From positions 1-25,998 of the forward strand of contig JAYMSP010002147.1 of assembly GCA_036897095.1 (NCBI GenBank): a stretch of DNA of 25,998 bases, read 5' to 3'. The notes under the pieces are model-generated. The model saw nothing but the letters and a program-made list of their open reading frames with translations. It searched no databases and had not been told where the DNA came from. Below, in pieces: positions 19,726-25,998 of this stretch. The stretch comes from Plantago elongata. Taxonomy: Eukaryota > Streptophyta > Magnoliopsida > Lamiales > Plantaginaceae. Both the position numbers and the translations under genes were made by a program. The first letter of the stretch is position 1. Every line of letters starts with the position of its first letter.

Positions 19726-20009
19726 ATGAGAAATGAAAGGTTTGTGCAGACTGCAGATTGGCCTGGCTACATATAATGTTCAAAAATGTGCAAAAATGGC
19801 CAATAAATTTGCAAATATGGACAAGCTAGTGTTTATTTATTCAAACAAAACTGGGTGACTTAGAGCCAACAGCTCAAAGCACAGTGAGCTACATTCAACA
19901 GTAGTTACAGCTAGCTAGCAATCAGAAATCAGAGATGATCATGATCATGATCCTCACAGTGACTCGGTACAGTTTCACATTCTACAGTAACCTACAGTCA
20001 ACAAGCCAA
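19726..20009 (-). other. 3' UTR / intergenic flank of the FLA gene
   Basis: On the minus strand this follows the FLA stop. Two overlapping AATAAA signals (forward TTTATT at 19832-19841) lie about 170 bases beyond the stop and are good polyadenylation-signal candidates. An ATGATC-type palindromic run lies at 19934-19951. No gene. Confidence 0.55.
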
Positions 20010-21200
20010 TCAGAGACCATGATGATCTTCAGCATCAACCAATGGCTGTGATGAGCCAGCAGCTGGCATATTAGATTCCACCACGCAAACTCCACGGTTC
20101 CAATCAAAGCGATCACAGTTGACCACGGATCCATCAGCACGAGCAACATCAGTACCTTGATCATAAGTCTCAGCAGCACCGAACAGATCATGAAGATAAT
20201 GATGCATACGTGGAAATGGAGAAGAGATAGCGTGCACAACTATCCTACTATTATGCATCAAATCAATAGTCGTTACCTTGACATAATTGATCTTCATCGG
20301 AGTCAATACCCCTCGACCACCTGCAGTAGTTACAATCAGGTTGTTTCCGGCGTCTAGCGTAGCGATAACCGTCGACGGATGCAGTCCGACGAGCTCCGCC
20401 GCCGTTAATCTCCGATTCGGCACCACATGATACCTGAAATGCGATAGGTAGGCATTTCCGCCGCCAGTGAAGATCGCAATGTCATCCAGAGCGAAGATCG
20501 TCATAGATCTCAACTCCATAAGCTCGGCGAACTTCAGACGAAGTGCGAGCGAGACAACACTGTAGCCGGAGATCTGTAGGCGCACGATAGCATCCTTGAG
20601 CATCAAGCGCATGATAGGCATCCTTGAGGACGGATTCTTCGGAAATGAGAGTGACATCATCCTCTCGACATTGCAGGAGAGAGGAGAGAGGTGCGAGACG
20701 AATCCGGTGAGGCCGTGGATAGCGACGAGTCCGTTGTTGAAGAGATCTGGTTTAGTGATCTGGACGCCGTTGATGAACACCTCGCCCTTAGCATTGTTGG
20801 TGACGGTGAGGCAGCGGTTAGGGGCTAGGCTTTCGATTTTGGTACCGAAAATCAAGGACTGGAGGTAGTGGTATGGATAGACGCCAGGGAGAGAGAGCTC
20901 GTGAATGAGCGCGGGGAGGTCGCAGGATGAGCCGCAGGTGAGGAGTGAGGTGTCGGAGGGGGTGAAGATAGTGAGCGGTGTTGCGGCGGAGATGTTGGAT
21001 GTGGCGATGGCGGAGGAGAGCTCGTTGAAGCCGAGTGTGGAGAGGATTGTGGCGAAGAATGTTGGTGGATAGGTGTGTGTGTTGAACACGGTGGTGGTGG
21101 AGGGTGAAGGTGCGGCGGAGGGCTGAGCTGTGACGGAGATGAAGTGTGAGATAACGATGAGGAATAGTATGAGCAGTTGCAAGCGAATTGGAACCGCCAT
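20010..21200 (-). CDS. Fasciclin-like arabinogalactan protein with two FAS1 domains (FLA21-like)
   Basis: Intronless, 396 residues, starting at the ATG complementary to 21198-21200. A hydrophobic signal peptide (residues 1-25, cleavage after VTA likely) sends it to the secretory pathway. Residues 27-37 form a short Pro/Ser/Ala arabinogalactan glycomodule (PSAAPSPSTTT). FAS1 domain 1 spans about 46-172, with H1-like LTIFTPSDTSL at 76-86, a YHYLQSL element and H2-like LVAIHG at 158-163. FAS1 domain 2 spans about 197-345, with MTIFALDD at 233-240, FRYHVV at 255-260 and IVVHA at 330-334. The end (residues 387-396) is polar, so no GPI-anchor signal is visible, which places it with unanchored members such as FLA19-21. 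These proteins act in cell-wall adhesion and matrix structure. Many other frames overlap because the gene is GC-rich. Family firm; subgroup likely. Confidence 0.93.
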   Translation of the reverse strand: MAVPIRLQLLILFLIVISHFISVTAQPSAAPSPSTTTVFNTHTYPPTFFATILSTLGFNELSSAIATSNISAATPLTIFTPSDTSLLTCGSSCDLPALIHELSLPGVYPYHYLQSLIFGTKIESLAPNRCLTVTNNAKGEVFINGVQITKPDLFNNGLVAIHGLTGFVSHLSPLSCNVERMMSLSFPKNPSSRMPIMRLMLKDAIVRLQISGYSVVSLALRLKFAELMELRSMTIFALDDIAIFTGGGNAYLSHFRYHVVPNRRLTAAELVGLHPSTVIATLDAGNNLIVTTAGGRGVLTPMKINYVKVTTIDLMHNSRIVVHAISSPFPRMHHYLHDLFGAAETYDQGTDVARADGSVVNCDRFDWNRGVCVVESNMPAAGSSQPLVDAEDHHGL

Positions 21201-21300
21201 TTTTGGATTGATCAGATTTGGGAGTTGAATTGTTGCAGAGAGTGAGTGAAGTTCAAACTATATATTCAGAAGTTGAATAGGAGTTTTAATTAGTAAGCTA
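21201..21300 (-). promoter_or_regulatory. FLA core promoter and short leader
   Basis: On the minus strand a TATATAG box (forward 21258-21264) lies about 58 bases before the ATG, implying a short leader of roughly 25-30 nt. Upstream of 21300 the sequence becomes AT-rich with no other obvious element. Confidence 0.5.
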
Positions 21301-21864
21301 AAATATCTTCTCCTGTTTATGGCGGGAAAATTGTAACAAACTCACCGCCTAATTAACTAGCTAACAAACCAATTACACCAAATTGTAACAAACTAAAGAC
21401 ACAAAGTTAACACATTTAACGTAAACAAGAGATTTTGGAACTGTTTTGAGACAAATCAAATTAAACTATATTAAAATTTTAGGTTTAGATTGATAACGCG
21501 TAATTTTCTTAAGCTAAGGGAAGGAAACTCCTCGATGGAACATTATTTGGAAGAGAAATGTAGCTACCATACCGTCTAGTATATTTAGAGTTGAGCGTGT
21601 GTGTATGGTTGCAACTACAATAAAAAAGAGAGGAGGTATCACTGGCTCAAAAGAATCTTTTAACTACTAACGGCTCAAAAGAATCTTTTAACTACTAACG
21701 GGTTAGTATGATGTACTTTATGAATTTGTTTACAAGTTTACTGTAAAGTGGAGGTCATAAATTACGGAGGTGTAGAAAAGCCATGACAAAAGGCGGCATA
21801 CATGCAAAATGAGAAATAAATTTAGGGGCCCATGGAAAAACGATTTGAATTGAAAAATGTCCAT
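21301..21864. other. Intergenic DNA between FLA and the retroelement
   Basis: AT-rich with no supported gene. It contains one exact 28-bp tandem duplication (listed separately). The retrotransposon coding similarity starts at about 21865, and I see no LTR or target-site signal at the junction. Confidence 0.5.
21644..21699. repeat. Exact 28-bp tandem duplication
   Basis: Units 21644-21671 and 21672-21699 are identical and adjacent, beginning GGCTCAAAAGAATC and ending ACTACTAAC. There are only two copies, so this is probably a recent slippage or repair event. Confidence 0.95.
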
Positions 21865-22525
21865 TCAAATAGACTGTTTTGTAGACAATATATGCATGAG
21901 ATCGGTAAAGGTTGGTATAAAGTGATTATACTTGGTAAACCTCTCAACTACCACCAGAATTGAGTTCTTGTTGTCAGACTTTGTTAATCCCTCTATGAAA
22001 TCCATAGATATGTGTGTCCAGGCTTGCTCAGTGATTGGTAAAGGTTAGTAACAATCCAGGGTAAGCTGCTCCATCATGTTTGGATCTTTTACAAGTGTCA
22101 CACTTGCTTACATACTCATGTAATTGCTGCTTCATTCCCCTCCAGTAAAAGAGTGATTTTTCCCTCATATAAGTTCCCACCATGCCTGAATGACCCCCCA
22201 CAGCAAAGTCATGCACATGTTTCATGATTTGTTCCCTGAGATCCTTGTCTTCTCTAATGTAAACCCTTCCTTTATACCTCAGCAACTCATTCTGATAAGT
22301 GAAATTTGGTTTAGATGTAGGATTCACCAATAGAGCATTGATAATATTTGTCACTGTAGTGTCATTTGAGTAGCTAGCCTGCACTTCTTTTATCCATTGT
22401 GGTATAATTTGAGTCATTGCGGATAACTCATTCTCTTCTATAGAATCTGCATGATTAATTCTAGACAAGGCATCAGCAGCTTTATTTTCACTGCCTTTCT
22501 TGTAGAAAATTTCAATCAAGACCAA
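21865..22525 (-). pseudogene. Ty3/gypsy integrase remnant (truncated)
   Basis: The frame 22525-22028 carries the HHCC zinc-binding domain (HVHDFAVGGHSG, then CDTCKRSK). A stop at 22028-22030 and a frame change follow. The start of the catalytic core is readable to 21865 (ISMDFIEGLTKS with the first catalytic Asp, then HFIPTF). The second Asp and the Glu of the D,D-E triad are missing because similarity ends there. Confidence 0.88.
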
Positions 22526-23008
22526 GTAGCATAAAAGTGCATTTGTGTTGCAGAGTGGATGTAATTTTCTTCTCCAAGAGGTGTTTGAGACTTTGTTGGT
22601 CAGTTTTGATTATGAAATGGCTCCCCTGCAGGTAGTGCTTCCATTTTTTAACTACCAAGAATTCTTTCTCATAGGTTGATAATGTCAAGCTTTTCACTCC
22701 TAAAGCTTTACTCAAGTAAGCAATAGGACCATTCCCTTGTGTTATTAAAGCTCCCACTCCATATCCACAGGCATCAGTCTCAATGATAAATGTCTTAGTG
22801 AAATCAGGCAATGCTAACACAGGTACAGTAGTCATTATATATTTCAGCTTTTGGAAGGCTTCTTCTGCAGCATCACTCCATTTGAATGCTCTTTCTTGAG
22901 TAACTCATAGAGTGGTTTACAGATGACTGTATAGTGTTTTATGAACTTTCTGTACTAACCTGTGAGCCCTAATATACCTCTTAGTTCCTTCAGTGTTTCT
23001 GGACTAGG
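22512..23008 (-). pseudogene. Ty3/gypsy RNase H region remnant
   Basis: After a connecting stretch with stops (23008-22840), an open frame at 22835-22512 carries the RNase H core: ETDACGYGVGAL, LSTYEKEFLVV and IKTDQQSLKHLLE, supplying the D-E-D catalytic set. The frame then breaks, and the C-terminal ADALSRI phrase lies in the next frame (near 22470). Confidence 0.9.
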
Positions 23009-23739
23009 CTAATTCAGGATACATTTCATCTTCTCAGGGTCAGTTGATACACCATTCTCAGAAATCACATGGCCTAAATATTCAACAAATGACTGTCCAA
23101 TAGAACATTTTGAAAACTTAGCATATAGAGTGTTAGTTCTCAGAATCTCAAACACAGTTCTCAAGTGTTTCACATGCTCAGATAATGTAGCACTGTAAAC
23201 AAGTATATCATCAAAAAATACAAGCACACACTTTCTCAAATATTCCGTAGATATACCATTCATCAGAGATTGGAAAGTAGCAGGTGCATTACACAATCCA
23301 AAAGGCATTACTAAAAACTCATAATGACCTTGATGAGTTCTAAAACCTGTATATTTAATGTGTTCTTCTTTCATTCTTATTTGATGATAACCAGATCTTA
23401 AATCAAATTTTGAAAATGCTTTAGAACCATGTAACTCATCAAGAAGTTCATCAATAATAGGCATACGATATGAATGTTTAACTGTAAGCTCATTAAGATA
23501 CCTATAGTCAACACCATTCTCCAAGTGCCATCTTTCTTCTTGACAAGGAGAACATGAGCTGCAAATGAACTAGTGGAGTTCTGAATAACACCCTTGTCCA
23601 GCATTTCTTTAATAATACACTCAATCTCATGTTTGAAAGCATGCATGTATCTGTATGGATTATGCTTTCTGGGCATTGCATCAGAGGCTTGAGTTGTATT
23701 TGGTGTTCAATCTCCCTTCTTGGAGGTAACTCCACAGGT
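23009..23739 (-). pseudogene. Ty3/gypsy reverse transcriptase remnant
   Basis: Three overlapping frames cover the domain: PPRREIEHQI near 23725, then MLDKGVIQNSTSSFAAHVLL with KKKDGTWRM near 23530, then 23524-23009 with SKFDLRSGYHQIRM, MPFGLCNAPATFQ and the catalytic FFDDILVYS motif. The aspartates are intact. Frame breaks lie near 23660 and 23525, and a stop ends the last frame at 23009-23011. The domain content is unmistakable. Enzyme activity is not expected. Confidence 0.93.
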
Positions 23740-24455
23740 TCAGAGAAAATTTATGGGAATTCATCAATCAATATTTGTACTGGTGCAGGGATAGGTTCTT
23801 TTTGAGTTGCAGTGATGGCAAAAATGTGTCCCATAATTTGGATACTCTACTCCTACATCATGTTATGAAATTCTTTCCCTGTGATTAGCAAACATTCAAC
23901 ATTAGATATAGCATCAATGTAATATTCTGATTGTTTTCATTAATTCTCAGTCTTTTATCCTTAAAATCAAACTCTACTGGACTCATTTTGTGCATCCAGA
24001 CTGCACCCAGTACTAAGTGATATCCACCCAGCTTGACTACTCATATAGAAAAAGCATAGTTATTCTCTTGAATCTCCCATTCAATCTTAGGACAGATCTG
24101 CTCACTAGTGAGTCTACCACCACCCGCGACACTTATACCAACATGAAGCAATAAGATTAGATAAGTTTAATACTTTAGCTATCTCATCAATAATAAAAGA
24201 GTGGCTACTTCTTGTATCCATTAGTATGCAGACATCCTTGTCTCCAATCTTGCCCTTAAATTTAAGTGAGCCAGGACTGGAGCTTCCTTGTATGGCATAG
24301 AGTGAGATCTCAACTTCTTCCTCAGAGTTGATTTCATCGATTTCTTCACAATGAAAAGTAGTTTGTAGTGCCATACTTTCCATGTGCACCTTCTCTTCTT
24401 CTTCAGACATCATCAGGTAAATAGTAGGGCTCTTACACCTATGACCCTGCTCCAC
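23740..24455 (-). pseudogene. Ty3/gypsy aspartic protease region remnant
   Basis: An open stretch at 24455-24114 contains the active-site region as MDTRSSHSFI. The family norm is D-T/S-G-S/T, so the catalytic glycine has become arginine. The frame breaks after NLIASCW near 24130. Downstream, the LGGYHLVLG phrase of this region can still be read in another frame near 24020. The linker to the reverse transcriptase has no continuous frame. Confidence 0.8.
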
Positions 24456-25170
24456 TATTCATCACAATTGTAGCACAAACCAGCTTGATATCTCACCTTC
24501 ATCTCATCTCTAGTCAAAAACTTTTTAGGTATTTGATTGACTTTGGAGGTAGAAGATTCTGGTATATCATTTGGTGAGGTTTTATGTGCCTGAGTTGGTG
24601 GTTTATAGGTGGTAATGGCAGAGATAGTGTTCAGAGGTTTAGCATTAGTTATCAATCTACCAGGGTTTCTGATAACTTCAAGAACATTTTCTTGTTCTGC
24701 AGCTATTCTTGGATGTTGTGCCAGCACTAAGGCTTTAAGATCTCTCTTTAAACATGTTGTAAACACTCCAAGGTAGTAGTTTTCAGTCTGGTCACTACCA
24801 AACAAGTAAGAAAGAGCTCTAAGCTCTTCATACCTATCAATGTAGTCCTGTAAAGAGGAAGTGTGTTGTATTCTAGTGAAATATCTTACCACTGTTTCCT
24901 CTTTAATGTTACCAAACTTCTCACATACTTTAGTAACTAAAAACTACCATGACATTGTACCATGTTTTATCAATAAAGTTTGATACCAGAGGTCAACTCT
25001 CCCATCAAATTAAATTGAGGCTAATGGTGCCTGTTGATGGTCTGGAATGTCTGTTACTAGAAGAATATTTGTGACACTTGAACACCCATGATCTTGGGTT
25101 AGTGCCATCATATCTGGGGAATTCTAATCGTGAAATAGCATTAGAAAAATGGGAGAAAGACACTTTTGGT
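24455..25170 (-). pseudogene. Ty3/gypsy gag remnant
   Basis: The N-terminal part (about 25170-25005) carries the gag signature RLEFPRYDGTNPRSW, then breaks in frame near 25050. The capsid-like part resumes at 24892 (FTRIQHTSSLQDYIDRYEEL, a retrotransposon gag segment) and reaches the nucleocapsid zinc knuckle. Its first two cysteines (CYNCDE) end at a stop at 24455-24457, and the GHRC half follows in another frame. At least two frame breaks and several stops. Non-functional. Confidence 0.88.
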
Positions 25171-25201
25171 CCACTACTTTGGGGTGATTGTGACGCGCAA
25201 T

Positions 25202-25220
25202 CACCACTTTGCACGTGGTG
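25202..25220. repeat. Short palindrome CACCAC...GTGGTG
   Basis: Six-base arms (25202-25207 and 25215-25220) flank TTTGCAC. The flanking ATCA and TGAT extend the symmetry with one mismatch. It lies in the probable outer part of the inverted-repeat element. Confidence 0.6.
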
Positions 25221-25322
25221 TGATATTTAGTCAAAATTGGCAAATTTAATCCAAAATTCGTCGAATTACGGGCGAACTGAGCTTAGCTGGCAATTTAGTT
25301 GCTGATTTGGACATCAAAACAC

Positions 25323-25363
25323 AATCAACTAAATTGAAACACACATCAGCTATAATTCGTCCA
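25323..25363. repeat. Left arm of perfect 41-bp inverted repeat
   Basis: Begins AATCAACTAAATTG and ends AATTCGTCCA. Every base is complementary to 25954-25994. A nearby CAATTTAGTTG (25289-25299) is an extra inverted copy of the arm's outer end, so the region can fold in more than one way. Confidence 0.95.
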
Positions 25364-25900
25364 CCACCGCACTTCACCTTCCACCACCACCTCCATTCTT
25401 CATGCCGCATCCATTCCACCACCACCACCTCCATTCGCCGCCGCCTTCATTCTCCACCACTGTCGCCTCCATTCTTCCACCACCACCGCCCACTTGCCAC
25501 TGCTCACCCATCACCGTCTCCATTCTCCACCACCACCACCTCCATTCTCCACCATCACCACCAACTCCATTCACCGCCGCCTCCATTCTCCACCAACAGC
25601 GCCTCCATTCTTCCACCACCACCGCACACTCGCCGCTGCTCGACCCCCGCACTCCACCTTCCACCACCCCCCCCATTCTCCACCACCACCACCTCCATTC
25701 GCCGCCACCTCCATTCTCCACCACTGCTGCCTCCATTCTTCCACCACCACCATCCACTCGCCACTGCTCACCCACTGCCGCCTCCATTCTCCACCACCAC
25801 CGCCTCCATTCTCCATCACCACCACCTCCATTCTCCACCACCACCGCCCGCTCGCCACTGCTCCACCACCACACTTCACCTTCCACCACCACAACAAATT
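25364..25900. repeat. CCACCACCTCCATTCTCCA minisatellite with higher-order pattern
   Basis: C-rich on the plus strand, built from units like CACCACCTCCATTCTCCAC and CCGCCTCCATT. A longer phrase with CTCGCCACTGCTC-type sequence recurs near 25490, 25630, 25757 and 25853, so units are arranged at a higher-order spacing of about 100-135 bases. Long open frames exist in several frames on both strands (His/Pro/Ser-rich or Gly/Trp/Glu-rich) only because the repeats lack stop codons. I do not call a gene here. Confidence 0.9.
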
Positions 25901-25953
25901 ATATCTTTATTTTTAAATTTTAATTGTAGCTAATGTGTGTTTCATTGATGAGT

Positions 25954-25994
25954 TGGACGAATTATAGCTGATGTGTGTTTCAATTTAGTTGATT
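25954..25994. repeat. Right arm of perfect 41-bp inverted repeat
   Basis: Exact complement of 25323-25363. Just inside it, TAGCTAATGTGTGTTTCA (25927-25944) is a one-mismatch direct copy of part of the arm (near 25964-25981), suggesting a partial arm duplication. Confidence 0.95.
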
Positions 25995-25998
25995 AAGT

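Larger units (their letters stand above)
21865..25170 (-). mobile_element. Decayed Ty3/gypsy retrotransposon lacking recognisable LTRs
   Basis: Reading leftward on the minus strand the order is gag, aspartic protease, reverse transcriptase, RNase H, integrase, which is the Ty3/gypsy (Metaviridae) order. Every domain is interrupted by frameshifts or stops, so no polyprotein can be made. Coding similarity stops inside the integrase core near 21865, with loss of everything beyond, including any chromodomain. The gag end is cut near 25160-25170 where other repetitive DNA begins. No LTR, primer-binding site or polypurine tract is seen. An old, truncated copy. Confidence 0.92.
25160..25998. mobile_element. 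Inverted-repeat element carrying a minisatellite (right end outside window)
   Basis: A perfect 41-bp inverted repeat (25323-25363 and 25954-25994) encloses about 590 bases, mostly a GGTGGT-type minisatellite. Sequence outside the left arm (25160-25322) is unlike the gag sequence it abuts and has internal short palindromes. It is therefore probably the outer part of the same element, with the mirrored outer part beyond 25998. No transposase frame. Family unknown; foldback-like or MULE-like are the options. Confidence 0.55.

Noticed and set aside
19982..20868. Open frames of 66-90 codons on both strands overlapping the FLA gene
   Set aside because: Alternative-frame shadows of the intronless FLA coding sequence.
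25307..25933. Overlapping long open frames (up to 208 codons) on both strands, appearing as His/Pro-rich or Gly/Trp-rich proteins
   Set aside because: All come from a stop-free minisatellite. Several frames are open at once and none shows a start context, splice signals or a domain.
1..25998. A gene cluster or multi-gene system linking the four intact genes
   Set aside because: The genes are of unrelated families, on both strands, separated by kilobases of transposon-rich DNA, with no shared regulatory sequence seen.

Overview
The window is a gene-bearing stretch of a plant nuclear genome, almost certainly a eudicot. It has GT-AG introns, AT-rich intergenic DNA, a WRKY factor, a fasciclin-like arabinogalactan protein, an AAAP amino-acid transporter and plant-type transposable elements. 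Style and protein content would fit an asterid, but the species cannot be fixed by eye.

Layout. 1-4250: a COP1-interactive-protein-1-like coiled-coil gene (+), coding join 646..730, 896..3219, followed by a cluster of degenerate GGAGCTT/AAGCTCC repeats. 4298-6165: a decayed Mutator-like element with long terminal inverted repeats and its own internal TATA, leader and splice donor. 6166-11940: a seven-exon GAT1-type GABA/amino-acid transporter (+), whose 2.4 kb second intron holds a hAT-type MITE. 11941-15150: AT-rich intergenic DNA with an LTR-like block and a decayed inverted-repeat element. 15150-17035: a second Mutator-like element filled with a CTAGTTTCA motif array and telomere-like hairpins. 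17036-18860: a three-exon group III WRKY gene (+). 19222-19725: a broken tandem duplicate of that gene's 3' end. 20010-21200: an intronless two-FAS1-domain arabinogalactan protein (-). 21865-25170: a heavily decayed Ty3/gypsy element (-) without recognisable LTRs. 25160-25998: part of an inverted-repeat element around a GGTGGT-type minisatellite.

The four intact genes look like independent plant loci: signalling/cytoskeleton, amino-acid transport, stress transcription and cell-wall adhesion. Nothing shows them acting as one unit, and there is no gene cluster or new molecular system I can support. The unusual content lies between the genes: inverted-repeat elements carrying short-motif arrays, a gene-tail duplication, and a nested insertion into a retrotransposon. 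All splice sites were read by eye from reading frame and protein-family continuity.
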